Assembly (NCBI RefSeq): GCF_014892515.1
Contig: NZ_JADBGR010000056.1
Span: 26,764 to 90,763, forward strand
DNA: 64,000 nt
Source: Myceligenerans pegani
Lineage (GTDB): Bacteria > Actinomycetota > Actinomycetes > Actinomycetales > Cellulomonadaceae
Direction: 5' to 3'
The first letter of the stretch is position 1, and each line of letters opens with the position of its first letter. The position numbers and the translations under genes are program-made. Below are positions 43,808-52,316 of this stretch, piece by piece. A model generated the notes under the pieces. It saw nothing but the letters and a program-made list of their open reading frames with translations. It did not search any database and was not told the origin of the DNA.

Positions 43808-45028
43808 ATGACTCAGACTCCCGGGGTGACGGCGCCCGCCTACGACCTGTCCCAGCCGCTCGACATCGACTTCGCCGGGGCGTTCGCCGACGCCACCGAG
43901 GAAGAACGTGCCCACCAGCACAAGGTCCGGACGTTCGTGCAGGAGGAGGTCCTGCCGGTCATCGCCGACTACTGGGAGCGCTACGAGGTCCCCATGGACC
44001 TGGTCAAGCGCCTCGCCGATCTCGACCTGCTGCGCGACGGCGTGGACGTGCCGGGCCTCCCGCACGTCACCCCGTATGCCGAGGGTCTGGCCGCGATGGA
44101 GATGTCGCGCGGCGACGGCTCGGTGGCCACGATCTGCGGTGTGCAGGGCGGGCTGGCGCTGCAGTCCATCGTCATGCTCGGCTCGGACGAGCAGATCGAG
44201 AAGTACGCCGGCCCGATGGCGCGCGGCGAGATCCTCGGCGCGTTCGGCCTCACCGAGCCGACGCACGGCTCCGACTCGGTCGCCCTGGAGACGACGGCGG
44301 TCGCCGCCACCCGCGACGGCGTCGAGGGGTACCTCATCAACGGCGAGAAGAAATGGATCGGCCTCGGCTCGACGGGCGACATCACCGTGGTGTGGGCCCG
44401 CGGCGAGGACGGCCAGGTCCACGGCTACATCGTGCCCCAGGACAGCCCCGGCTACGAGGCCACCACGATCCAGGGCAAGGTCTCGCTGCGTGCCATCCAC
44501 CAGGCGCACATCGTCCTGAACGACGTGTTCGTGCCGGCGGAGAACCTGCTGCCGAAGGCGCGCTCCTTCAAGGACACCGGCCGCGTGCTGTTCGCGACGC
44601 GCCTGGGCGTCGCGTGGTCCGCCGTCGGGCACGCCGTCGCGTGCTACGAGGCCGCGGTCGCGTACTCCAAGCAGCGCGTGCAGTTCGGGCGGCCGCTCGC
44701 CGCGAGCCAGATGATCCAGGAGCGCCTGACCCAGATGCTCTCGATCCTCACGCAGATCCAGCTGCTGGTGAAGCAGATGACACGGCTGGCCGAGACCGGC
44801 GAGCTGACCGGCCCGCAGGCGTCGATGGCCAAGTACTCCTGCACGCGCGGCGCACGCCAGATCGCGCAGATCGCCCGCGACATGATGGGCGGCAACGGCA
44901 TCCTGCTGGAGAACCGCGTGGCGCGCCACTTCGCCGACATCGAGGCCCTGCACACCTACGAGGGCACCGAGAGCATGCAGGCGCTGATCGTGGGCCGCGA
45001 GATCACGGGCGTGAGCGCGTTCGCCTGA
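43808..45028 (+). CDS. Acyl-CoA dehydrogenase, glutaryl-CoA dehydrogenase-like
   Basis: The 406-residue flavoenzyme has FGLTEPTHGSD (FAD/substrate contact), GEKKWIGLGSTGDITVVWAR, SLRAIHQAHIVL, DMMGGNGILLENRVARHFAD and catalytic Glu in TYEGTESMQ. It oxidises acyl-CoA, and GCDH-like members also decarboxylate glutaryl-CoA; the exact substrate is open. ATG 43808 fits the leaderless promoter; an ATG at 43799 lies in the -10. It stands alone; 45029-45196 after it holds nothing recognisable. Confidence 0.9.
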   Translation: MTQTPGVTAPAYDLSQPLDIDFAGAFADATEEERAHQHKVRTFVQEEVLPVIADYWERYEVPMDLVKRLADLDLLRDGVDVPGLPHVTPYAEGLAAMEMSRGDGSVATICGVQGGLALQSIVMLGSDEQIEKYAGPMARGEILGAFGLTEPTHGSDSVALETTAVAATRDGVEGYLINGEKKWIGLGSTGDITVVWARGEDGQVHGYIVPQDSPGYEATTIQGKVSLRAIHQAHIVLNDVFVPAENLLPKARSFKDTGRVLFATRLGVAWSAVGHAVACYEAAVAYSKQRVQFGRPLAASQMIQERLTQMLSILTQIQLLVKQMTRLAETGELTGPQASMAKYSCTRGARQIAQIARDMMGGNGILLENRVARHFADIEALHTYEGTESMQALIVGREITGVSAFA

Positions 45029-45196
45029 GCGATTCGCCGACGACGGCGGTCGCGGGTGGCCCCCCACGCGAGGGCCGCCCGTGACCCACGAGCCCGCCCG
45101 GCGCACCGCCGCGCCGTCCGGCCGCACCTCGCCGCCGTCCCGGTGGACCGATTCGGGCACCACATCCCCGGAGCGATCGGTGCAAGGATGTGAGCC

Positions 45197-46528
45197 GTGC
45201 TGACCGACGCCCGCCCCGTCCGCGTCCTGACCCGTGCCCTGCTCTCCCCGTGGGCCATCGCCGTCGCCTTCGTCGCCGCCCACGCCTGGCTCATCCGGGA
45301 GGCGTGGGTCTGGGAGCCGCAGATCTTCGGCGACGTCGCGCTCTACGAGTGGTGGGCCCGCCAGGGCATGGACGGCGGGCAATGGCCGGTCTTCGACTAC
45401 CCGTGGGTGTATCCGGTCGCCGCGCTCCTCGCGATCGCGCCGCCCGCCTGGCTCTCGCACGACACGGTCGGATACGAGTGGGTATGGCTCGGCCTGGTCG
45501 TCACGCTCAACGCCGTCGCCACGGTCTTCCTGGCGCGCGCCCGCCCCCGCGGACGCGTGGCCGCCTGGTTCTGGCTGATCTTCCTCGTGGCGCTCGGCCC
45601 GATCTTCCTGGGCCGCCTCGACGGCGTGATCGCCCCGATCATCCTGGTCGCGCTGGTGATCGCGGCCCGGCATCCCGCGACGGCGATGACGCTGGCGACG
45701 ATCGGCGCCTGGATCAAGATCGCGCCGGGCGCGGTGGCCGTCGCGATCGCCGCGACGTCGGACAGCCTGTACAAGTTCGCGCGCAACGTCGTGCTGCCGG
45801 GTGCGCTGGTGAGCGCCGTCGTCCTCGGCTGGGCCCTCGCGGGCGGGAGCGGTGGCCGCGTGCTCGACGTGTTCGGCGAGCAGAGCGACCGCAACCTGCA
45901 GGTCGAGTCGGTCGGCGCCACGCCCTTCCTCCTCGTCGGCATGGACGGCCCGAGGTACGACCCGGCCTGGAACGACGAGATCTACACCTACGAGGTGCTC
46001 GGCTCGGCGCCGCGGAGCGTGGCCGAGGCGCTCGACGTCGCGCTGATCGTCGTCGTCGGCCTGGTCGCGGTGCTGGCGGCGTTGGCGGTACGACGGCGGC
46101 CGGAACGCGTCCAGGACGTCCTCCTCCTGACCGCGGCCGCCGAACTGTTCGCGCTGATCGTGTTCAACAAGGTGGGCTCGCCCCAGTTCATCGCCTGGCT
46201 CGGCCCGCCCGTCGCCGCCGCCGTCGCCCTCTACGGCCGCGACGCCACCGAGGCGCGGCGCACCTGGCTGCCCCCCGCGCTCGGGCTCGTCGTCACCGCA
46301 TATCTCACGAAGATGATCTTTCCTGCCCATTACGGGGAATTTCTCGGGGGTTTCCCTGAAATGACCCTGGTGGGGGCGGTGCGGAACGCCCTTCTCGTGG
46401 CACTCTTGCTGGGAGCGGTTGTGCGACTGGTTCAGATCGCGGCCGCGGCAGACCGGCGGGACGTTCCGGTTCCGGCGGGGGCTTCCGCGGACGCCCCGGC
46501 GTTGCAGAAGGAGCAAGATGACACGTGA
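45197..46528 (+). CDS. GT87/DUF2029-like integral membrane glycosyltransferase
   Basis: The 443-residue protein has about ten hydrophobic helices and an outside loop after the first helix with FGDVALYEWWARQG and a YPWVYPVAALL stretch, resembling polyprenyl-phosphate mannose-dependent transferases of lipoglycan assembly. GTG 45197 follows AAGGAT by 7 nt. Two GT4 transferases and an SGNH hydrolase follow, so it may belong to a cell-envelope glycan locus. Specificity is inferred only. Confidence 0.75.
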   Translation: MLTDARPVRVLTRALLSPWAIAVAFVAAHAWLIREAWVWEPQIFGDVALYEWWARQGMDGGQWPVFDYPWVYPVAALLAIAPPAWLSHDTVGYEWVWLGLVVTLNAVATVFLARARPRGRVAAWFWLIFLVALGPIFLGRLDGVIAPIILVALVIAARHPATAMTLATIGAWIKIAPGAVAVAIAATSDSLYKFARNVVLPGALVSAVVLGWALAGGSGGRVLDVFGEQSDRNLQVESVGATPFLLVGMDGPRYDPAWNDEIYTYEVLGSAPRSVAEALDVALIVVVGLVAVLAALAVRRRPERVQDVLLLTAAAELFALIVFNKVGSPQFIAWLGPPVAAAVALYGRDATEARRTWLPPALGLVVTAYLTKMIFPAHYGEFLGGFPEMTLVGAVRNALLVALLLGAVVRLVQIAAAADRRDVPVPAGASADAPALQKEQDDT

Positions 46529-46582
46529 CGTTTGCCGACACTCCGCCCCTAGGCTCCTGACGCGTCACCAAATGATGGTCGA

Positions 46583-47731
46583 GTGTCTACCGTGCGTGTA
46601 GCTATCGTCACAGAGTCGTTTCTCCCGCAGGTCAACGGGGTGACCAACTCCGTGCTGCGGGTACTCGAGCATCTTGAGCAGCGTGGCGACGAGGCCATGG
46701 TGCTCGCTCCCGACGCCGACAGCGGCGCCGTACCGCCCTTCGTCAGCGGGGCGCCCGTCGTCGAGCTCGGCTCCATCGGCTTCCCCGGCTACCCCGACGT
46801 CCGCCTCGTGGTCGGCAAGAAGTGGCGCACGGAACGTACGCTCGCGGCGTTCGCGCCCGACGTCGTCCACCTGGCCTCCCCGTTCATCCTCGGCTGGCGC
46901 GGCATGCTCGCGGCCGAGCGGATGGGCCTGCCGACCGTCGCGGTCTACCAGACCGAGGTGCCCGGCTACGCGTCGCGCTATGGGCTGGGCTCCTTCGAGC
47001 CGCTCCTGTGGAAGCGGGTCAAGGACCTGCACGAGAAGGCCACGCTCAACCTCGTGCCCTCGACCGCGACGATGCGGCAGCTCGCGGCCCGCGGCATCCC
47101 GAACATGCGCCTGTGGGGACGCGGTGTGGACACGACGTCGTTCCACCCGCGGTTCCGCGACGAGCGCTGGCGCCGTGCCGTCGGCGGCCGCAAGGAGGTG
47201 CTGGTCGGGTACGTCGGGCGGCTCGCCGCGGAGAAGCAGGTCGAGGCGCTCAGCGTGCTGAAGGACCTGCCGAACGTGCGACTCGTGATCGTCGGTGACG
47301 GCCCCGAGCGGGAGGCCCTGCACCACCTGTTGCCGACCGCGCACTTCACGGGCCTCCTGCGGGGCCAGGAACTGGCCCGCGCCATGGCCAGCCTGGACGT
47401 GTTCGTGCATCCCGGCGAGCTGGAGACCTTCGGCCAGACCCTCCAGGAGGCACACGCCAGCGGTGTCCCCGTGGTGGCACCGGCCGCCGGCGGACCACTG
47501 GACATCGTGCGGCACTCGCACGACGGATGGTTGTACGCTCCAGGTGACCACAAGGCACTGCGGCGACACGTGGCCGATCTCGTGGGCGACGAGCGCAAGC
47601 GGATCGCGTTCGGGACAGCGGCCCGCGAGCGCGCCGAGGGCCGCACCTGGCACGACATCTGCGAAGAGCTCGTGCACCACTACGAAGACGCGATCCGGGT
47701 CCATGAAAGGGCAGGATCGGCGGAGGTCTGA
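46583..47731 (+). CDS. GT4 glycosyltransferase, MgtA/PimB-like
   Basis: The 382-residue cytoplasmic GT-B enzyme has IVTESFLPQVNGVTNSVLRV at the N-terminus, VYQTEVPGYASRYGLG, LWGRGVDTTSFHP, VGYVGRLAAEKQVE and the nucleotide-sugar site FVHPGELETFGQTLQEAHAS. This is the pattern of actinobacterial GDP-mannose:lipid alpha-mannosyltransferases. Start GTG 46583 follows AATGAT by 6 nt; a GTG three codons later is an alternative. It is separated from the next GT gene by only 2 nt. Confidence 0.88.
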   Translation: MSTVRVAIVTESFLPQVNGVTNSVLRVLEHLEQRGDEAMVLAPDADSGAVPPFVSGAPVVELGSIGFPGYPDVRLVVGKKWRTERTLAAFAPDVVHLASPFILGWRGMLAAERMGLPTVAVYQTEVPGYASRYGLGSFEPLLWKRVKDLHEKATLNLVPSTATMRQLAARGIPNMRLWGRGVDTTSFHPRFRDERWRRAVGGRKEVLVGYVGRLAAEKQVEALSVLKDLPNVRLVIVGDGPEREALHHLLPTAHFTGLLRGQELARAMASLDVFVHPGELETFGQTLQEAHASGVPVVAPAAGGPLDIVRHSHDGWLYAPGDHKALRRHVADLVGDERKRIAFGTAARERAEGRTWHDICEELVHHYEDAIRVHERAGSAEV

Positions 47732-47733
47732 CC

Positions 47734-48969
47734 GTGCGCATCGTCCACATCGCGAACTTCTACGGTCCGCGCTCCGGCGGGATCCGGACCGCGATGCACG
47801 CGATGGCCGGGCAGTACCGGAAGCACGGGCACGAGCCCGTGCTCGTGGTCCCCGGCGAGCACGATTCGGTGTCGCACGTGGACGGCGTGCGGCTCATCAC
47901 TGTCGCCGCGCCCCGCGCGCCGTTCTCCGGCGGCTACCGCGTGGTGGTCCGGCCCCGGAAGGTCCGCCGGCTCCTCGAGGCGCTCGAACCGGACCGCCTG
48001 GAGGTCTCCGACCGCACCACCCTGACCGGGATCGGCGACTGGGCCAGGACCGAGGGTGTGCCGTCCCTCGCCATGCTGCACGAACGGATCGACGGCGTGC
48101 TGCGGTCCTGGGTCCCCGGACACGGCCCGGACGGCCGCATCGCCTCGCTCGGGGCCGCGACCGCGCCGCGGTTCGCCGACCGTTACAACCTCGCCACCCT
48201 GCCGAAGTTCGACCGGCTCGTCGCCACCACCGAGTTCGCCGCCGGCGAGGTCGAGCGGCTGCGCCGGCGTTCGCGGAACGAGGCGCTGCCGCCGCTGGTC
48301 CGGGTCCCGCTCGGCGTCGACCTCGAGATGTTCCGGCCGGACCGGTACGACGACGCCTTCCGGGAGCAGTACGCCCCGCCCGGTACCACGCTGATCGTCA
48401 CCGCCAGCCGGATCTCGCAGGAGAAGCGCGTCGACCTCGCCGTCGACGCGGCGGCCCAGGTGATGCGCGACGGGCGCCCGGTACGCCTCGTCGTCGCCGG
48501 AGCGGGACCGCTGCTGCCGAAGGTGCGCGACCGTGCCGCCGCCGCCGGGCTGCCGCACAAGTTCCTCTCGTTCGTCCCGGACCGCACGCGCCTCGCGACC
48601 CTGCTGAGCTGCGCCGACGTCGTCGTCGCGCCGGGGCCCATCGAGACGTTCGGCCTGGCCGCGCTCGAGGCACTGGCCTCGGGCACGCCCGTGGTGTGCT
48701 CCGCGACGAGCGCCCTGCCGGAGATCGTCGGCCCGGCGGGTGCGGCCGCCGCGCCCGAGCCGGCCGCGCTCGCGCTCGCGATCCACGACGTGCTGGACCG
48801 CGACCCGGTCGCCCGGCGCGCGGCGGCGCGGGGCCGCGCGGAGTTGTTCCCCTGGGCCGCGACGGGCGAGGCCATGCTCGCCCTGCACCACAAGCCGTCC
48901 TTCGAAGACATGGGCTCACTCACCGGCACGGCGGCCGACGGTGTCGTGATGGCCGGGTCACCGTCATGA
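47734..48969 (+). CDS. GT4 family glycosyltransferase
   Basis: The 411-residue GT-B enzyme has IVHIANFYGPRSGGIRTAMH, VPLGVDLEMFRPDR, ASRISQEKRVDLAVDAA and the sugar-nucleotide site APGPIETFGLAALEALASG. The GTG starts 2 nt after the previous gene, and its stop overlaps the SGNH hydrolase ATG, so the three genes are coupled. It is probably a cell-envelope mannosyl- or glycosyltransferase; the acceptor is unknown. Confidence 0.88.
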   Translation: MRIVHIANFYGPRSGGIRTAMHAMAGQYRKHGHEPVLVVPGEHDSVSHVDGVRLITVAAPRAPFSGGYRVVVRPRKVRRLLEALEPDRLEVSDRTTLTGIGDWARTEGVPSLAMLHERIDGVLRSWVPGHGPDGRIASLGAATAPRFADRYNLATLPKFDRLVATTEFAAGEVERLRRRSRNEALPPLVRVPLGVDLEMFRPDRYDDAFREQYAPPGTTLIVTASRISQEKRVDLAVDAAAQVMRDGRPVRLVVAGAGPLLPKVRDRAAAAGLPHKFLSFVPDRTRLATLLSCADVVVAPGPIETFGLAALEALASGTPVVCSATSALPEIVGPAGAAAAPEPAALALAIHDVLDRDPVARRAAARGRAELFPWAATGEAMLALHHKPSFEDMGSLTGTAADGVVMAGSPS

Positions 48970-49946
48970 CCGCCGGGCCTGCGGTCGCGGTCGCGCTGGG
49001 TGACTCGATCACCGTGGGCGTGGGCGACACCGTCGGGCCCGACGCCCGGCACGGCGCGGGCTGGGCCGCGCACCTCGCCACCGTCCTGCGGGTCGGGAGA
49101 TTCCGGAACCTGGCGAGCAACGGATCGCGCGCCCGCGACGTCGTCGGCGGTCAACTCACCGAGGCCCTCCGGCTCCGGCCCGCACTCGCGACCGTGCTGG
49201 TGGGCGGGAACGACGTGCTGCGCAGCGACTTCTCCCCGCGGGAGATCGAGAGCGCCCTCGCCCGGACGGTCGGCGCGCTGGCGAGCACCGGGAGCGACGT
49301 CATCCTCGTGCGGCTGCCCGTGATCGGCCTGTTCGAACTGGCGCCGCGCGCCGTTCGGCGGGTGATGCGACGGCGGGTCGCCGTGGTCAACGCGGCGGTC
49401 GACGCCGCCGCTGCCGCCGCCCGGCAGGAGCCGGGACGCGTGATGGTGGTCGACGGCGCCGAGGCGATCGAGTCCGCCGGCGCGGGCGCCTGGCACATCG
49501 ACCGGGTGCATCCGTCGCCGGCGGGGCACCGGAAGCTGGCGCTGGAGGTGGCGAGGGCATGGCTCGAGGAGGCGCCGCGAACAGGCTCGGCGATCGCCAC
49601 GCAGGGCGGGGGTGCGCCGTCGGAGGCGCTGTCGGCCGGGGCGGCGGCGTCGGCGCCCGCACGGTCCGAGGCTGTCTCCGAGGTCGCGCCGCCCCTGGCC
49701 GCGCTGGCGGCCCGACTGCCCTCGGCACCCGACCCGCCGTCCTGGTGGCAGCGCGCCGGGTGGCTCGTGGTCAAGGGCATCCCGTGGACCTGGCGCCGCG
49801 GCGGGGACTTCCTCCCCGGTCTGATCCGCGCGGTCGTGTCGGACCTCCGGTCGGACCAGATGATGTCCCCCGGCTCGGCGATCGCCGGGATCGCGGACTC
49901 CGGCCTGGACCCCCGGAAGCGGATGAAGCGCCGCGGTCCCGCATGA
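48966..49946 (+). CDS. SGNH/GDSL-type esterase
   Basis: The 326-residue protein has the SGNH motifs: GDSITVG with the catalytic Ser, SNGSRARD, VGGNDVL, and DRVHPSPAGHR with the Asp-x-x-His pair. Residues about 205-250 form an Ala/Ser/Glu/Pro-rich linker before a Trp-rich tail (WWQRAGWLVVKGIPWTW). There is no signal peptide. It overlaps the GT4 gene by 4 bp. It may deacylate a glycolipid made by its neighbours. Confidence 0.87.
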   Translation: MTAGPAVAVALGDSITVGVGDTVGPDARHGAGWAAHLATVLRVGRFRNLASNGSRARDVVGGQLTEALRLRPALATVLVGGNDVLRSDFSPREIESALARTVGALASTGSDVILVRLPVIGLFELAPRAVRRVMRRRVAVVNAAVDAAAAAARQEPGRVMVVDGAEAIESAGAGAWHIDRVHPSPAGHRKLALEVARAWLEEAPRTGSAIATQGGGAPSEALSAGAAASAPARSEAVSEVAPPLAALAARLPSAPDPPSWWQRAGWLVVKGIPWTWRRGGDFLPGLIRAVVSDLRSDQMMSPGSAIAGIADSGLDPRKRMKRRGPA

Positions 49947-50002
49947 GCTTTCCCGCACTCGCACGAGCCTTTCGCGCATCGGCCGGGAGGTTCCGGCGCC
50001 AA

Positions 50003-50039
50003 CCTCATGCCTGCGCAGCCGCCCTCATGCCTGCGCAGC
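50003..50039. repeat. Two 17-bp direct repeats
   Basis: CCTCATGCCTGCGCAGC occurs at 50003-50019 and again at 50023-50039, in the gap between the converging SGNH and GH43 genes (49947-50225). Confidence 0.6.
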
Positions 50040-50179
50040 TGACCTCGCGCCGACGCGGAAGGCCTCGGCGCGCTCCAGCGCTGAGGCCTCCGCTTGCGCT
50101 CAGCGCGACGGACTGCGCGTCCTTGGTCAGGGGGGACCACGTCCCCGCCGACGCGGTCCCCCACAGACCTCACGCGAAC

Positions 50180-50209
50180 GGCTCGACCGCCTGGGGGTGC
50201 GGTCGAGCC
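50180..50209 (-). terminator. Hairpin terminator of the GH43 gene
   Basis: GGCTCGACCGC (50180-50190) pairs with GCGGTCGAGCC (50199-50209) around an 8-nt loop, 16 nt past the GH43 stop. It has no long T tract. Confidence 0.6.
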
Positions 50210-50225
50210 CTTCGTCGCACTGGGG

Positions 50226-51698
50226 TCAGCGCTTCCCGCCGCCCGGCCTCGTGACCGTGAGCGTGACCAGGTCACTCGTCTCGCTGCCGTGGGCGTTGGT
50301 GGCCGTGGCGCGCACGAGCAGACCGTCGGTGTCCGGCGTCGCGCGGAGGGTGAGCGTGGACGCGCCGTCCGCCGAGGTCGTCGGCCGGACCTTCGCGGGT
50401 GCGCGCCAGGTGGCGCCGTCGTCGTCGGACACCTCCCAGAGGACGAGCGGGCGCGGGGAACCCGCGGCAGTGGCGGTGAACGACACCTTCCGGCCGATCC
50501 GGGCGGACGCGTCCGCCGGGGCGACGGTCAGGGTGGCGGGGTCGACGGTCATGTCGACGACGGGCCAGCCGTCGATCCAGTAGAGACGCTGCAGGCCGAG
50601 AGTCGGGAAGTAGGGGATGTCCTCGTTGGCGGCGTCGTAGTAATGGAATGCGAGGACGTCGTCGTACACGGACTGGCCGCCCGGACCGACGATCGCGCCG
50701 TGGGTGTCGAGCAGGATCGTTCCGCCGCCGCCGAACATGTCGCGGCCGTCCTTGTCCAGGTAAGGGCCGGTCACGTCGCGGGAGCGGCCGACGGCCACCT
50801 TGTAGGTGCTGTCGCCGCCGGCGCAGCAGCGGTCGAAGGAGACGAACAGGTAGTACCAGCCGTCACGCTCGTAGACGTAGGGCGCCTCGACGGGGTTGCC
50901 GGGCTGGAAGCGGTCGACGAGGTGGACGGCGTCGGCCAGGGCTCCGTCGACCGGCTTGCCGCTGGGCCAGGAGATCTCGACGAGGAAGATGCCGTACCAG
51001 TAGGAGCCGATCGCCATGTAGGGCGTGCCGTCCGCGCCGGTGACGATGCCGGCGTCGATGGCGTTGAAGGCCTTGCCGTTCTCGATCTCCTGCGGGGAGG
51101 AGATCACGGCGCCCTGGTCGACCCACTCGTAGTCGGGGTCGTCGGGGTTCAGCGTGGTGTTCGTGGCCAGGGCCGTGACGCTGTTGTTGGTGCCGAAGCG
51201 GCTGGCCGAGTAGTAGAGGTAGTAGGTGCCGTCGTGCTCGTGGACCTCCGGGGCCCAGAGGTTGCCGGGGAGGTCGCCGTCGGAGAAGTGCTCGTCGATC
51301 CACGCGGGGATCTCGTCCCAGACCGTGCCCTCGTAGGCCCAGGTGACGCCGTCGTCGTGCGAGGACCAGACCTGGATGGTGCCGCCGTTCTCGCGGTTGA
51401 CCAGGCCCGTGGAGTAGACGTACCAGGTGCCGGTGCGCTCGTCGACGATCAGGGCGGGGTCGTGGATGGGGGAGGTGTCGCCGGTCACGGTGATGCCGCC
51501 GATGGGTGGGGCGGGGGTGTTCGTCGTGGCTGCGGAGGTGGTGGCGATGGTGGTCGCGCCGAGGGCGGTCGCGGTGGACGTGTTCGCTGCGGCCGAGTTG
51601 TCCGCGGGGGCGCTGCTGGCCGGTGCGACCGGCGCGAGCAGCAGGAGCCCGGCTGCGAGGGCGGCCGCGGTGCGACCGGCGAGGCGGGGACGTGCCAT
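50226..51698 (-). CDS. Secreted GH43 endo-arabinanase-like protein
   Basis: The 490-residue protein has a signal peptide ending near PASSAPA, a Thr/Ala-rich spacer, a five-bladed GH43 domain (about 75-385: SPIHDPALI with the base Asp, NAIDAGI with the middle Asp, EAPYVYER with the acid Glu, and LFVSFDRCCAGGDSTYKV typical of arabinanases) and a C-terminal Ig-like domain. It should degrade arabinan outside the cell. The start ATG 51698 has GAGAGGAA upstream. Confidence 0.9.
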   Translation of the reverse strand: MARPRLAGRTAAALAAGLLLLAPVAPASSAPADNSAAANTSTATALGATTIATTSAATTNTPAPPIGGITVTGDTSPIHDPALIVDERTGTWYVYSTGLVNRENGGTIQVWSSHDDGVTWAYEGTVWDEIPAWIDEHFSDGDLPGNLWAPEVHEHDGTYYLYYSASRFGTNNSVTALATNTTLNPDDPDYEWVDQGAVISSPQEIENGKAFNAIDAGIVTGADGTPYMAIGSYWYGIFLVEISWPSGKPVDGALADAVHLVDRFQPGNPVEAPYVYERDGWYYLFVSFDRCCAGGDSTYKVAVGRSRDVTGPYLDKDGRDMFGGGGTILLDTHGAIVGPGGQSVYDDVLAFHYYDAANEDIPYFPTLGLQRLYWIDGWPVVDMTVDPATLTVAPADASARIGRKVSFTATAAGSPRPLVLWEVSDDDGATWRAPAKVRPTTSADGASTLTLRATPDTDGLLVRATATNAHGSETSDLVTLTVTRPGGGKR

Positions 51699-51715
51699 GG
51701 TGGTTCCTCTCGATG

Positions 51716-51727
51716 TACAACGTTGTA
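51716..51727. promoter_or_regulatory. Operator-like palindrome of the GH43 gene
   Basis: TACAACGTTGTA is a perfect 12-bp palindrome with a central CG, 17 nt before the start codon. It looks like a LacI/GntR-type operator, but no dedicated regulator lies next to it. Confidence 0.6.
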
Positions 51728-51838
51728 AATCGCTGCTGGCGATGACATTAGCCAGCCGGATCCGACGGGTCAAGGTATCGATTGGGCGATCGCGGGTGAG
51801 AGCCGGTATGCTGCTACGGCCCGCTCCGGCGGGCACCA

Positions 51839-51926
51839 GGTAGCGTGTCCGAGCGGCCTAAGGAGCACGCCTCGAAAGCGTGTGTGGGTTAACAGTCCAC
51901 CGTGGGTTCAAATCCCACCGCTACCG
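51839..51926 (+). tRNA. tRNA-Ser(CGA)
   Basis: Acceptor GGTAGCG/CGCTACC with discriminator G, anticodon arm CACGCCTCGAAAGCGTG giving CGA, a long variable arm and T arm GTGGGTTCAAATCCCAC. CCA is not encoded. Confidence 0.95.
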
Positions 51927-51936
51927 CGTTCGGCGA

Positions 51937-51984
51937 GAGGCGAGGTGTGCCCACAATGTGGGCCACCTCGCCTCCGTCATTTTC
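51937..51984 (+). terminator. Terminator of tRNA-Ser(CGA)
   Basis: Stem GAGGCGAGGTG/CACCTCGCCTC plus GCCCAC/GTGGGC (51937-51974) with one bulge and a 3-nt loop, followed by TCATTTTCTT. Confidence 0.85.
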
Positions 51985-52100
51985 TTGTGGGGGCGGAGCC
52001 CCCACACCCCGCCCCGGCGACAGGCGGCGTGTGCTCTCTACGAGAGCCGCGTCGCCTCCGTCATTTCTTATGGGGGCGGAGCCCCCACACCCCGCCCCGG
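51969..52100. repeat. Duplicated terminator-tail module
   Basis: Two near-identical copies of about 48 nt (51969-52017 and 52053-52100) start CGCCTCCGTCATTT and contain GGGGGCGGAGCCCCC, itself a short hairpin, then CACACCCCGCCCCGG. A separate hairpin (about 52023-52058, GCTCTC/GAGAGC core) precedes the second copy. Confidence 0.75.
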
Positions 52101-52224
52101 GGGCACGCCCCCGGACCCCCGTCGGGGTGCCTTGAGTCTGCGCGCCAGATCGGCTGAGTGCTGTCCTGCGCCCAGCTCCGGCGCGCGCCCTCGTCATGAG
52201 GTGCCCGCCGGGAGGCCATCACCT

Positions 52225-52305
52225 GCGCATGACTGACGACCACGTCATTTTGTGTGGTGGTCACGGTCCCATCACACGAAATGGCGGTGGTCGTCAGTCA
52301 TGCGC
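52225..52305. repeat. Long near-perfect inverted repeat downstream of the aldo-keto reductase gene
   Basis: A 19-bp perfect outer arm (52225-52243 with 52287-52305) and an inner 11-bp arm with one G-T pair (52246-52256 with 52273-52283) extend to a stem of over 30 bp with a short loop. It begins 12 nt past the gene's stop and is more than a usual terminator. Confidence 0.85.
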
Positions 52306-52316
52306 GACGGCTTGAG

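Noticed and set aside
43679..46516. 945-codon minus-strand frame opposite the acyl-CoA dehydrogenase gene
   Set aside because: Composition (Arg/His/Gln/Asp-rich) is that of an antisense shadow; the plus strand has the real gene.
51839..52100. Integrated element at tRNA-Ser(CGA)
   Set aside because: No integrase gene and no repeated tRNA 3' end were found within the window; the repeats are better explained as terminator tails.
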